From positions 1,117,164 to 1,181,163 of the forward strand of contig NZ_NEWK01000002.1 of assembly GCF_002217655.1 (NCBI RefSeq): 64,000 nucleotides of DNA. The letters run 5' to 3'. Below the pieces are notes generated by a model, which ran no database searches, had not been told where the DNA came from, and saw nothing but the letters and a program-made list of their open reading frames with translations. The translations under genes and the position numbers were made by a program. The first letter of the stretch is position 1. Every line of letters begins with the position of its first letter. This document shows, one piece after another, positions 8,376-17,015 of this stretch. Source of the DNA: Geobacillus thermocatenulatus. Lineage in GTDB: Bacteria > Bacillota > Bacilli > Bacillales > Anoxybacillaceae.

Positions 8376-8521
8376 CAGGATGATAAAAACGAGGAAGGCG
8401 CCTGCTCCTTCCCCGTATGTTTTGGACACACATTCCACGTCGGCGCCCGTACAGCCGTCTAACGAACGCGGCAACGCCGCCATTTGAAGAAACACCCGTT
8501 TTTTCCACCGCCCTCTTACCG

Positions 8522-9634
8522 TTAGCTTCGCTCTTTTGTCCGCAGCGCCTTTGGAATGTAAACACAATACGGCTCGCTTTCCAAATAGTCCCCCGTCACC
8601 GCGTACGCCCGCGAGCGTGAGCCGCCGCACACATATCGGAACTCGCAGACGCCGCATTTTCCTTTGTATTTGTCGGGATTGCGCAAGTCTTGGAAAATCG
8701 GCGAGTGCCGGTAAATGTCCGCCAGCGGCGTTTCCCGGACGTTCCCGGCTTTGACCGGCAGCAACCCGCTCGGGTAGACATCGCCGATATGGGAGATAAA
8801 AACAAAGCCGTTGCCGTCATTCACCCCTTTCGGCGCGCGGCCAAGCCCGTCGACTTGCCCGGTTAAGCCTTTGTTCAACACGTCTTCGTAACGGATGCCG
8901 CCTTTTGCTGTTTTTCCTTCGCGCCTTTTCGCCTGCAGCACGACGCGGCGGTAATGCTGGCCGGCCGTCGTTTTGATGTCAAACGGAACGCGCTTGCTCG
9001 TCTCATACAGCCAGCGGAACACCCGCTCATGCTCGATGGGGGAAATCATATCCTCCTCCTTCCCCCTGCCTGTCGGCACAAGGAAAAAGACGCTCCAAAG
9101 GACGCATTTCAGCTTCTCCACCAACGCCGCCATCTCATCAAGCACATGAACGTTGTATCGCGAAATGACGGTGTTGATTTGCACAGGGATATCGAGCTCA
9201 TGCAAGTAGTGAATCGCACGGATCGTGAGAGCAAACGAGCCGTTCGTGCCGCGGAAATGGTCGTGAATCTCGGCGTTCGGCCCGTCAAGGCTGAACGCCC
9301 AGCGCGACAAGCCGACTTCTTTCGCCTTGCGGATCGCCTCTTTCGTCACATTCGGCGTCGCGCTCGGCGTCATGGACACGCGCAGCCCTTTATCGATCGC
9401 ATATTTCGCTAAATCGTACACATCCGGGCGCATGAGCGGGTCGCCACCCGTGAAAACAAGCATCGGCTGATCCATCTCGTAAATCTCATCGATCAGTTTT
9501 TTCCCTTCCTCAAACGTCAACTCGCGCGGATCGCGATGGTATTGCGCTTCAGCGCGGCAATGAAGGCACTTGAGTTGGCACGCCCGCGTCAACTCCCAAA
9601 TGACGATAAACGGGTTTTGATTGAAATCGCGCAT
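8522..9634 (-). CDS. Radical SAM/SPASM protein (NirJ/AhbD-like, TIGR04053-like)
   Basis: 370-aa iron-sulfur enzyme. The radical SAM motif CQLKCLHC (Cx3Cx2C, near residue 20) is intact, followed by the GGDPLMR glycine motif. The C-terminus has a SPASM-like cysteine cluster (CGVCEFRYVCGGSRSRAYA and a later EPYC). This architecture is shared by enzymes modifying haem precursors (NirJ, AhbC, AhbD) and peptides. The ATG at 9634 follows AAGGAGGGAACTGCC. An FNR-type promoter sits immediately upstream, so it is induced with the nitrite-respiration genes; a haem or NO-related role is inferred only. No small precursor-peptide gene was found beside it. Confidence 0.8.
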   Translation of the reverse strand: MRDFNQNPFIVIWELTRACQLKCLHCRAEAQYHRDPRELTFEEGKKLIDEIYEMDQPMLVFTGGDPLMRPDVYDLAKYAIDKGLRVSMTPSATPNVTKEAIRKAKEVGLSRWAFSLDGPNAEIHDHFRGTNGSFALTIRAIHYLHELDIPVQINTVISRYNVHVLDEMAALVEKLKCVLWSVFFLVPTGRGKEEDMISPIEHERVFRWLYETSKRVPFDIKTTAGQHYRRVVLQAKRREGKTAKGGIRYEDVLNKGLTGQVDGLGRAPKGVNDGNGFVFISHIGDVYPSGLLPVKAGNVRETPLADIYRHSPIFQDLRNPDKYKGKCGVCEFRYVCGGSRSRAYAVTGDYLESEPYCVYIPKALRTKERS

Positions 9635-9656
9635 GGCAGTTCCCTCCTTGGCCTCC

Positions 9657-9699
9657 ATTGTACCGCAACATTCAGGTGCGTTATGTGATATGGATCACA
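9657..9699 (-). promoter_or_regulatory. FNR-dependent promoter of the radical SAM gene
   Basis: TGTGATATGGATCACA (9684-9699), a perfect TGTGA-N6-TCACA. The -10 TACAAT at 9662-9657 (minus strand) starts 29.5 bp from the box centre. The transcript would begin near 9650, 16 bp before the start codon. Confidence 0.8.
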
Positions 9700-9801
9700 T
9701 TTACACCTCAACACTAATTCCGTCTTATCTTTCAATTAGCTCAACCGGAACCCCGAAACTGTGGTCAGTCAAAATGGAGGAGACTGCATCCCGTTCCTTC
9801 T

Positions 9802-11049
9802 TTAAACAATGCGGATGAGCGCTTCATCCGCTTGATCTCCGCACGGTGCCCCCACTCTCACGCTGACGCCCTCCCCGACGTTCTCTAAGCGAGCGACAAG
9901 CTCCCGGTGCTGACTCAATGCACGTTCCACCTCCGATTGGCTCGGCAGTTTTCCGCATTCAGGTCGAGAGAATTCTTGCTTGCCTGGAAACGGGATAAGC
10001 GACAAACCTATCCCTCCTCCTGCCACCAAAAGCCCCCCGCCCAACACTACGGCAATGCCAATGGCCCACCATCTTTTTTTCGTCATCTTGATTTGCCCCG
10101 TATAAGCTGAAATCGCTGGTGAAACAGTGGAAAGGACGAAAGCAAATACAGCCAGCTTCAACACAGCCGAACTTCTGGCCAAACGCTTGACAGCAGGTTC
10201 GCGCATCGCTAACATCTCTGGATTCGGCCATGAGGCAACAGAAAAAATCAACGCGCAAGCCATTGTCAAAGAGATCACCATCGCCTCAGCCAAAAGCAAT
10301 ACTTTACTATAGTAAGGCACGAATCCCCATCCATGGACAAAGCCTACATAAAGAGCGGCCAAGACGTCCAATATAGAAGCAGCCAAAACCATAGCCAGCA
10401 AAAAGCGGCTGAAATCCTCGCATTGGATGCGCGACGTCGGAACTCCCGCCAACACACGCAAGGCGCGTCCTTTCGCCTTGACCGCCAGCCAATACAAGGC
10501 TAACGACACCATCAACATCGAAACAGCCAATAGCGCTACACCGAAATCGCTTTGCACAATCAAAAATTGGAGAATGGTCAACAGTGTTTCTTCGCTCCAT
10601 TTCTGGTCGACCCGATGCGACGCCAGCCAATGTTTCAACTCGTCTATATGATCGGTTTTCCCTGTCACCAAATAATCACCATTGGCAAACGAATGGGCCA
10701 ACGCGCGGCGATCGCGGATCTTGGCATCCGGCTCATGGCCAAAACGCTGAATCCTCTTTGGAAAATCCCCTTTCTGTCCCACTTGAACAAAGATCTGCCC
10801 TGACTGATTCCCCCGTAAATCTGGCGCGATTTTCATCAATCCTAATTCCCATCGATCGCTCATCGCCCCCAACTGTCGAAACACATCTTCCTGACGCAAA
10901 TCAGACTGGCTAAAATCCAATGTCACTTTCGCTTTCACATCCAGCTGTTCCGGAAAAAAGCGGTCATGGACATCCGAAACAACAATCCCTACTAAAGCTA
11001 AGAGAAGAAACTGCACAGCGGAAACCGCGACTACGATTTTTTTATGCAT
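9802..11049 (-). CDS. DUF1430-like bacteriocin-associated membrane protein, apparently fused at its C-terminus
   Basis: 415 aa. The ATG at 11049 stands behind AAGGAATGAG. Residues 1-30 form a membrane anchor, about 30-165 an extracytoplasmic domain, then four or five helices (for example GVALLAVSMLMVSLALYWL), a pattern of DUF1430 proteins linked to bacteriocin ABC exporters. After SAYTGQI the sequence changes to MTKKRWWAIGIAVVLGGG plus a Cys-containing soluble tail, which looks like a separate small exported protein joined in frame. DUF1430 members are usually 600 aa or more, so a deletion has probably fused two genes. The ABC genes upstream in the same direction point to peptide export or immunity. 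Confidence 0.6.
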   Translation of the reverse strand: MHKKIVVAVSAVQFLLLALVGIVVSDVHDRFFPEQLDVKAKVTLDFSQSDLRQEDVFRQLGAMSDRWELGLMKIAPDLRGNQSGQIFVQVGQKGDFPKRIQRFGHEPDAKIRDRRALAHSFANGDYLVTGKTDHIDELKHWLASHRVDQKWSEETLLTILQFLIVQSDFGVALLAVSMLMVSLALYWLAVKAKGRALRVLAGVPTSRIQCEDFSRFLLAMVLAASILDVLAALYVGFVHGWGFVPYYSKVLLLAEAMVISLTMACALIFSVASWPNPEMLAMREPAVKRLARSSAVLKLAVFAFVLSTVSPAISAYTGQIKMTKKRWWAIGIAVVLGGGLLVAGGGIGLSLIPFPGKQEFSRPECGKLPSQSEVERALSQHRELVARLENVGEGVSVRVGAPCGDQADEALIRIV

Positions 11050-11329
11050 GTGCCTCATTCCTTCCCTCATCCATCATCCGTCAGGAAAAGAAAACTCTCA
11101 TCTTGCTCAGAACAGATGAAAAAACGTTCTCAATCAAACGATCGATTATTTTCAAATTCGATTATCATTCATAGACGTCATCGGACTATGGAACATTTAA
11201 AAATCTGATAGCTTTCACGCATCTATGAGCGGCCTTTCATCAAAAAACAGCGGATTTCACCATTCTTCGCAAATTGAAAAATGGCTGGGATCAGCAGCAT
11301 TTTCCACTAAATCACCAGCCCTGTAGAGC

Positions 11330-11971
11330 TTATTTCTTTACTTTTTCAAGTTTGAAACGGTTGATCCTGTACACTTCATCGCAAAGAACATCAATATCCT
11401 CTTGATTATGGCTAGTGAGCAAAATCGTCCTCCCTTCTTCCTTGAATTTCCGAAGCAAGTTTCGGATATTTTCAACGCTGTCAGCATCTAAAGCATTGAA
11501 TGGTTCATCTAAAATAAGCGTTTGTTGATCTTCCATAATGGCTTGAGCAATAGCAAGCTTTTGTTTCATTCCAAGTGAGTAATGTTTGACCTTTTGCGTC
11601 GATTCTGGATCTAAACCGACCAACCTCATCGTTTGCTTTATTTTGTCATCACTGATTTTGTTTCGAATGAGAGCCAATGCTTTTAGATTATCAAACCCTG
11701 TCTTTCCCGCTATATATCCAGGCCGATCAATGATAATTCCAAAATCACTGGGAAACCGTTTATTGACCCCCAACTCTTCCCCGTCCACGATCACCCTACC
11801 GTGATCAGGGAATAGAAATCCACATATTAGTTTGAATAAGACAGACTTTCCTGAACCGTTAGGACCAATAATTCCATAAATTTTCCCCTTTTCCACTGCA
11901 AAATTCACGTTTTCAAAAATCGTTGCTCCTTTAAATGATTTACTGACTTGATCTAACAGGATATGCGGCAA
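11330..11971 (-). CDS. ABC transporter ATP-binding protein (peptide/bacteriocin-type)
   Basis: About 213 aa, a minimal ATPase: Walker A GPNGSGKSV, signature YSLGMKQKL, Walker B TLILDEPFNAL, switch His LLTSHNQ. This compact form with a KQKL signature is typical of bacteriocin immunity/export ATPases. I choose TTG at 11971, 8 bp after AAGGAG; the GTG at 11980 overlaps the Shine-Dalgarno. It lies 15 bp after the stop of the membrane gene at 11987 and completes a four-gene unit with 11987-14711. Its likely partners are the two integral membrane proteins upstream. Confidence 0.85.
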   Translation of the reverse strand: MPHILLDQVSKSFKGATIFENVNFAVEKGKIYGIIGPNGSGKSVLFKLICGFLFPDHGRVIVDGEELGVNKRFPSDFGIIIDRPGYIAGKTGFDNLKALALIRNKISDDKIKQTMRLVGLDPESTQKVKHYSLGMKQKLAIAQAIMEDQQTLILDEPFNALDADSVENIRNLLRKFKEEGRTILLTSHNQEDIDVLCDEVYRINRFKLEKVKK

Positions 11972-11986
11972 CTTACTCACTCCTTT

Positions 11987-13480
11987 TTAGAAATCGAGAT
12001 CTTGTTTGGAAAAGACATACAGCAAGAAAACAATGGCGAAAACATTCCATAAGAATAGAACGGTGCTGATGCGGTAAATCGAATCATTTGTCAATAAATA
12101 CGCCATGCTATTCAATCCAGATGGAATAATCCCCCGGTTATTAAGACCCGGGAACATAAAAAATGAAAGTATAGCGATCCCTACGAAACTATAAAACGTT
12201 TCTTTGCTCAGCCAAGAGATCAGAAACACAAATAGGACATAAAACGAAACTTGAAGGTAGCCGTTGACAAAAAAATGATAAAACATATCAAGCAATGTAA
12301 CTGAACGGTCAATAGAAACATGGAAATCAAAAGAAAAACGTTTCAACGACAAAATGAACAAAGCGAGCAATGCTAAAGCGAATAAATATAATCCAATGTA
12401 TAGCATGATCTTATGATACCACGCCCAAAACCATCGGCTGATAGACTGATAACGCACTAACTTGTAATACCCCATTTCCGACAATTCCGTCTGCAAATGC
12501 AATTGGACCAAATAGATGACCCCAAAATAAAGAACCCAATAACATAAAAACGACTTGAAATAAAACGCTTGTCTGGAACCGCCTATAAACATGAAAAGAA
12601 ACTGGTCCCAAACAGTTTGTCCCACGTTCTCTCGCATTCCAGACCATAATGCTAGGACAACCAAGACAATAAAAGCGGTATATTTCCAATTGTACCCTTT
12701 CACATTCAAATCCAGTCGATTGACAATCCATATGAGCAGGATCATCCATCCTATAACCATCGCAAAAGATCCCCATATATTGCTGAACTGAGCAACCCCC
12801 GAATGCAAAATCAAGTAATGGCACAAATTAAACAAGGAATGAGGAGAAAGAAGTTTAAATGACACTACGCCATACACCCATATGAACACCGCGACAAACA
12901 CGACAATGCCCTTGTTTTTCCACTTTACATAAAGGATGGCCAAAACAAGGTGAATACAACTGACACTGAAAACAAACAAAGCTAAATGCAACACCAACGC
13001 TAAAATGGGACTGTTTATAAATTTTTGCAATATTTGCGTTTCGCTTAGAGAAGCATTCAGCCTACTAAACGGACTCCAGCCAGCAAAAGAAGGGGCGCCG
13101 ATTGACAAAACGAGGCTCACTGCTCCCCAAACGATTATCGATATGCTGGCACTTTGAATCAATCGAACTAGTGTCGCATACACCCAACTTCGATAAGAAC
13201 CCAACCGTATCAAAACTGCATAATCAAAATCAGACATCATAATTGAAATAGAACGGTATAGAAAGACCGGCAAGATAAAATATAAGATAAGGTAAATATC
13301 ACCAAAAAACTTATGCAACAAATCCCATTTATTCAACAATAATTTTGTTTGCAACGAAGCAACATACATATGCTCTTTAGCACTTAATCCATATATGTAA
13401 ATCACTACTCCGAAGAGAATCCATTTGAATGCCAATAGTTCATCCACAAAATCCTTCCATTTGTTTACTACCCTAGTCAT
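11987..13480 (-). CDS. Large integral membrane protein of the peptide ABC cluster
   Basis: 497 aa with about twelve hydrophobic segments, rich in aromatic residues, and no recognised catalytic motif. The ATG at 13480 overlaps the end of the upstream membrane gene (CACCATGACTAG), so expression is coupled. Such large hydrophobic proteins paired with a second permease and a short ATPase are seen in bacteriocin and lantibiotic-type transport loci; a role as permease or translocator is inferred. The segment 9.8-14.7 kb is AT-richer than its surroundings, which suggests lateral transfer. Confidence 0.7.
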   Translation of the reverse strand: MTRVVNKWKDFVDELLAFKWILFGVVIYIYGLSAKEHMYVASLQTKLLLNKWDLLHKFFGDIYLILYFILPVFLYRSISIMMSDFDYAVLIRLGSYRSWVYATLVRLIQSASISIIVWGAVSLVLSIGAPSFAGWSPFSRLNASLSETQILQKFINSPILALVLHLALFVFSVSCIHLVLAILYVKWKNKGIVVFVAVFIWVYGVVSFKLLSPHSLFNLCHYLILHSGVAQFSNIWGSFAMVIGWMILLIWIVNRLDLNVKGYNWKYTAFIVLVVLALWSGMRENVGQTVWDQFLFMFIGGSRQAFYFKSFLCYWVLYFGVIYLVQLHLQTELSEMGYYKLVRYQSISRWFWAWYHKIMLYIGLYLFALALLALFILSLKRFSFDFHVSIDRSVTLLDMFYHFFVNGYLQVSFYVLFVFLISWLSKETFYSFVGIAILSFFMFPGLNNRGIIPSGLNSMAYLLTNDSIYRISTVLFLWNVFAIVFLLYVFSKQDLDF

Positions 13481-14252
13481 GGTGCTTATGCAACCTTTCC
13501 TTTAAATAGAACATCAATACCATCACCACAAAACATAAGAAGAGGAATGGCACGAATACTGTCCATAAAGGTTGTTGCGATATACTGAAAGGAAAAATCG
13601 TAAAAGTAGGGGAAAATTGGTCATACCCCAAAACTTGAGTAATAAAGTTTCCCAACAAGTAATAAACAAATGGAATGGAAAGCGCTATAAAAGGCTTCTC
13701 TAAAATCATGACGAGCAATAATCCCATTGTCGCATACATCATTCCATTCAGCCCTACCCATAGTGAGTAAAGAACTCCATATGGCAGCGTGCCAAGGACA
13801 AGCAACTGCTCAAACGTTGTATAAGGGATAGGATTCCCATTAGTTGGATAGAAACGAACAATTCCTAAATAAGGTTCAATATACATAGAAAATATAAAAG
13901 GGACGAATACGATCAAAAAGGCAATCAAAAAAGATAGAATCGCATTGACGATCAATTTGCTCAAGAAGTAAGTCGTCAAAGGGATGCGGATACGCACATA
14001 TGGGATAAAATGGTTTTTTTGTTCACTTGGGAAGGAAATCGAATACACAAGAACCATGATAATGGGAAACAACAGCGGCACAAAATTCGAATTCAAGCGG
14101 AGAAAAAGATCCAATTGCCTATAGTAAACGTAGCCATCCTTGATTAGCATAAATTGGATGACAGGCAGAACCAACACCAATGCAGCCCAAACAATGCACT
14201 GACGCCACGTAAAGACTCTCACAAATTCCACTTTCACTTGATGCCCCAACAT
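13473..14252 (-). CDS. ABC-2-like membrane permease of the peptide cluster
   Basis: 259 aa with about six helices (for example WAALVLVLPVIQFMLI and FLSKLIVNAILSFLIAFLIVF), the size of an ABC-2 type permease half. The ATG at 14252 is preceded by AAAGGGTGTAAAAC. It overlaps the next gene and follows the small secreted protein gene by 81 bp, so all four genes look co-transcribed. With the ATPase at 11330 it would form the transport channel. Not assignable to a named family from sequence alone. Confidence 0.7.
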   Translation of the reverse strand: MLGHQVKVEFVRVFTWRQCIVWAALVLVLPVIQFMLIKDGYVYYRQLDLFLRLNSNFVPLLFPIIMVLVYSISFPSEQKNHFIPYVRIRIPLTTYFLSKLIVNAILSFLIAFLIVFVPFIFSMYIEPYLGIVRFYPTNGNPIPYTTFEQLLVLGTLPYGVLYSLWVGLNGMMYATMGLLLVMILEKPFIALSIPFVYYLLGNFITQVLGYDQFSPTFTIFPFSISQQPLWTVFVPFLFLCFVVMVLMFYLKERLHKHHD

Positions 14253-14333
14253 GTTTTACACCCTTTCCCAAGCTTGTTTTCATGTTGAAAGAGAATGGAC
14301 TATCCAAACGGTTTGGTCCATTCTCATGATAAA

Positions 14334-14711
14334 TCAATTGCTTCTCCACTCCCCTTTTACCCTGACATCTACTAATTGAGTAAGATCCGAGCTAAACTCC
14401 ACTCTCGCATCCTTGCCTGCTTTGATCGAATTAGGCAGTTTGAATGGTCCCCCAACCGTTTCGATACGGACCCAAGGTCCAGTTCCTCCGCTATAAGAAT
14501 ACACTCTTGCATCCAGTGCTTTCCCCAGTATCGATACTTTCAAATCTGCTGACGCGCCGGTCGTCGATTTGGTTTGTTGAGGAGTAAACGCATTATCATT
14601 GAATCTTGGAACAATCACGTCATAATCATCATACTTCGTTCCCGCCTGAGCTACTCCTCCTGCGGCAAGAAGCCCTGCTGCTAAAGCAAGCACGGCAAAT
14701 TTCTTCTTCAT
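14334..14711 (-). CDS. Small secreted protein, candidate exported peptide of the ABC cluster
   Basis: 125 aa. A Sec signal peptide (MKKKFAVLALAAGLLAAGG, cleavage after VAQA) precedes a mature domain of about 101 residues without cysteines, predicted beta-rich (DLKVSILGKALDARVYSYS). The ATG at 14711 follows GAGGAGG. It is the first gene of the operon, the position expected for a bacteriocin or signal protein, but no bacteriocin family motif is recognised; lactococcin 972 was considered and does not fit. The divergent LuxR-type regulator may control it. Could equally be a structural or stress protein sensed by the membrane complex. Confidence 0.72.
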   Translation of the reverse strand: MKKKFAVLALAAGLLAAGGVAQAGTKYDDYDVIVPRFNDNAFTPQQTKSTTGASADLKVSILGKALDARVYSYSGGTGPWVRIETVGGPFKLPNSIKAGKDARVEFSSDLTQLVDVRVKGEWRSN

Positions 14712-15018
14712 TGAGCATCATCCTCCTCATTATTTCAGAGATCACCGGCCGGCTTCACCCTTACTGTACCAAAATAACATTAAAAAAACATCCGTATTTT
14801 CCGCAAATTTCATTGCGGAAAATACCTATTTTTGAAATTTCGTTTACAGAGATTGATTGATATTGTAAAATTTTAACGAATGAAGTTGAGAAAAATGGCC
14901 TCATAGATCAAAACAGCACATCACTTATCCCCTGTAAAACTCCATTTTTCACTGCAACGCGTGTTCCAACCAAATGCGTGGCTGCTCGCTGCGTTTTACA
15001 GAGGGAGGGGGAGAAACG
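14712..15018 (+). other. Divergent intergenic region
   Basis: 307 bp between the secreted-protein operon (minus) and the LuxR-type regulator (plus). AT-rich; it includes a palindrome-like stretch GCGGAAAATAC near 14815 and a repeated ATTTTCCGCAAA. No gene or convincing promoter pair was pinned down. Confidence 0.4.
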
Positions 15019-15621
15019 ATGGTGAAAATCAACATTTTGATCATAGGGGATCATGGCCTTGTCATGGATGGCATCCGTCAGCTTTTGGAACGCGAGCCCG
15101 ACATGGAAGTAGTGGGAGCCGTCTTCTCTCCAACCGAACTAGAGAAGGATATCGCCGACTTCCAGCCTGATATCATTGTCATCGATGCTCCGAGCCAAAG
15201 GGAAAACAACCTCATTTGGATAAAGAACATCTCATCACAATTCCCCGCAAGCAAAGTGGTCATGTTATCGGGGGATGACAATACAGAATATGTACATGCC
15301 GTCCACGAAGCAGGCGCCTATGCCTTTGTATCCAAATGCGACTCTGCCGAAACCCTGATTCACGCCATTCGGGAAAGCTATCGCGGAGTGAAATCGTTTC
15401 CGGCCGATCTTGCTTTCCATGACGGCTCGCCCTTGACCGACATGGAATTGGCCGTTCTCGATCTCATTGCTAGAGACAAAACAAACAGCGAAATCGGCGA
15501 ACAACTGAACATCAGCAAACGAACCGTGGAACACCACGTGTCTTCCATTTTGCGAAAACTTCGCGTCAAATCACGAGCGGGAGCAGTCGGAAAAGCGTTT
15601 AGGCTCGGATTGCTCGAGTAA
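15019..15621 (+). CDS. Orphan NarL/LuxR-type response regulator
   Basis: 200 aa. Receiver domain (1-120): ILIIGDHGLVMDGIRQLL gives the acidic site, but the usual phospho-acceptor region reads IIVIDAPSQ, with Asp present, and the Lys of the receiver is in VSKCDS. The C-terminal LuxR helix-turn-helix (about 135-195) contains LTDMELAVLDLIARDKTNSE and ISKRTVEHHVSSILRKL. The ATG at 15019 follows GGGAGGGGGAG. No sensor kinase gene is adjacent. It faces the peptide/ABC operon and may regulate it in a ComA/DegU-like manner; this is inference. Confidence 0.85.
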   Translation: MVKINILIIGDHGLVMDGIRQLLEREPDMEVVGAVFSPTELEKDIADFQPDIIVIDAPSQRENNLIWIKNISSQFPASKVVMLSGDDNTEYVHAVHEAGAYAFVSKCDSAETLIHAIRESYRGVKSFPADLAFHDGSPLTDMELAVLDLIARDKTNSEIGEQLNISKRTVEHHVSSILRKLRVKSRAGAVGKAFRLGLLE

Positions 15622-15730
15622 CCACGTTTGGTGGCGGCAATTCAGGCGACAGAACCATCCCATGTTCAAGGACGGCTCTTCTGATTGGAAAAAGGTGTAT
15701 GCTGTGTCTGCTTCGGCCACAATCTCCCCT

Positions 15731-16312
15731 TCACTGGTACTCTTCCTCCGTATTGACATTGCGCCATACGTCTCCATCTGCGGCAAGCTGCTCGGCATCC
15801 ACCCAGCGGACGCGGGCGCGGTCAAAGAGCGACGACATCCGCCGTTCGCCGGCGTCAAGCAGCTCGGCGATCACGGAACGAAGCCGACGGTGGTATAAAG
15901 CAACTAACGGTTCAGGGCGGCCGCCATGGAGCGGAACGATGGCGTCAAACATCGGATCGATATAGGAAGCAAGCCGCTCCGCCACTTCCCGCCGCATGTA
16001 CGGCATGTCGCATGGCAGGACGAACACCCAGTCGGCTCGGCTCTGTTCCATGACGGTGTAAAGGCCGGCCAGCGGCCCACAGCCGCGGCAGCGCTCGACA
16101 TCGAGCAGCACCGGGATATCCGTTTGGCGGCGAAATTCATCGACAAGCGACGGGTGGCTGACGATGTACAATTCATCGGCGACAGATCGCAGTGCCGCGA
16201 CCGACCAAGTGAAAAACGGAGCGCCTTCGTGCAGCGCGAACGCCTTCGGCCGCCCGAACCGGCGCGACTGGCCGCCGGCGAGCACCGCTCCAGCAATCGT
16301 TTGTTTCATCAT
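15731..16312 (-). CDS. mobA: Molybdenum cofactor guanylyltransferase MobA
   Basis: 193 aa, the usual length. Transfers GMP to molybdopterin to form the MGD cofactor needed by nitrate reductase, in the cytoplasm. The nucleotide-binding loop AGAVLAGGQSRRFGRPKA opens the protein and the metal-binding VLPCDMPYM and PLHGGRPEPLVALYH motifs follow. The start ATG(ATG) at 16312/16309 is behind AAGGGGAAGC. It fits the nitrate-respiration context of the window. It is followed downstream by the convergent LuxR-type regulator. Confidence 0.9.
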   Translation of the reverse strand: MMKQTIAGAVLAGGQSRRFGRPKAFALHEGAPFFTWSVAALRSVADELYIVSHPSLVDEFRRQTDIPVLLDVERCRGCGPLAGLYTVMEQSRADWVFVLPCDMPYMRREVAERLASYIDPMFDAIVPLHGGRPEPLVALYHRRLRSVIAELLDAGERRMSSLFDRARVRWVDAEQLAADGDVWRNVNTEEEYQ

Positions 16313-16416
16313 GCTTCCCCTTTCCGGACATCCATCGTTTGTTTTTACCGTACCATACCAACCGGCGAAAAAAAAGATTTCCGCCTACAGACGGAAATCC
16401 CGATGAAACAGTTCAT

Positions 16417-16650
16417 TTATTTTTTCCCGATCGCCACCCGCCAGACGTCCGGCCCTTCCTCTAAGTACTCCCACGTAAACTGATCCGGACGCTCCATCAT
16501 AAATTGGTATTGCAACGGACGTGGGTCATGGTCGTTGACAAGCTCCATCACTTCCCCCGGCTTCAAACTGTCAAACAGCCGAAAAATTGCCGGATGGCGG
16601 TCGCGCGGCGGATAGTCCGGGGCGTGGATTTTGGCGGCAAATTGGTTCAT
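16417..16650 (-). CDS. DUF2249 protein
   Basis: 77 aa, one DUF2249 domain with the family pattern DYPPRDRHPAIFRLFDSLKPGE followed by LVNDHDPRPLQYQF. Related domains occur at 22089 and 22326. DUF2249 genes often sit beside nitrite/NO metabolism genes in Firmicutes; the chemistry is unknown, though the fold resembles small TusA-like sulfur/metal carriers. The ATG at 16650 is preceded by AAGGAGGCCAATGTT. It has its own FNR-type promoter and ends near mobA. Role proposed: NO or redox stress support. Confidence 0.85.
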   Translation of the reverse strand: MNQFAAKIHAPDYPPRDRHPAIFRLFDSLKPGEVMELVNDHDPRPLQYQFMMERPDQFTWEYLEEGPDVWRVAIGKK

Positions 16651-16690
16651 AACATTGGCCTCCTTTGTAGTATAATGAATTATATACTTT

Positions 16691-16733
16691 ATCATAACCG
16701 CTTGAACCTTGGGCGGTAGTGACGAGCATCACA
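16691..16733 (-). promoter_or_regulatory. FNR-dependent promoter of the DUF2249 gene
   Basis: AGTGA-CGAGCA-TCACA (16718-16733, centre 16725.5). The -10 TATGAT at 16696-16691 (minus strand) starts 29.5 bp from the box centre. The box could also affect the divergent small gene at 16780. Confidence 0.7.
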
Positions 16734-16779
16734 GCCCGAAGGTGAACATGTTCAATCCCCACGAAAGGAGAAATGGCGG

Positions 16780-16947
16780 TTGGAAGAACTTGTTGGCTTT
16801 TGCGCGCAATGCGGCAAGCCGATCCATTGTCTGCATGGGTTTTTAAACGGCGTCGTCAGTCGAGACACCGAAACATTGTACTGCTTTCCGTGCCATGACA
16901 AGCAAAAGGAAACCGAACACGCCACGCCAGATAAATGCCACAAGTGA
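16780..16947 (+). CDS. Small cysteine-rich (zinc-ribbon-like) protein
   Basis: 55 aa from a TTG start at 16780, 9 bp after AAAGGAG. Cysteine pairs CAQCGKPIHC and CFPCH plus a terminal CH.K suggest a metal-binding ribbon. No family name is recognised. It diverges from the DUF2249 gene and shares the FNR box region, so it may be anaerobically induced. An overlapping frame beginning ATGGCG at 16773 was considered and lacks the regular cysteine pattern. Confidence 0.6.
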   Translation: MEELVGFCAQCGKPIHCLHGFLNGVVSRDTETLYCFPCHDKQKETEHATPDKCHK

Positions 16948-16972
16948 TTGAAAACGCTCACAAATGAAGGGG

Positions 16973-17015
16973 GCTGACCCAAAAATCCGCTAAAAAGCGG
17001 ACTTTTGGTGTCAGC
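16973..17015. terminator. Long hairpin, bidirectional terminator or repeat end
   Basis: GCTGAC.CAAAA..CCGC-TAAAAA-GCGG..TTTTG..GTCAGC, an almost perfect 43-bp inverted repeat 25 bp after the small Cys-rich gene, followed by TCTTTCTT. It may serve as its terminator. Confidence 0.5.

Noticed and set aside
14334-14711. Lactococcin 972 family bacteriocin
   Set aside because: The DUF1430-like neighbour suggested it, but the mature sequence lacks the family pattern.
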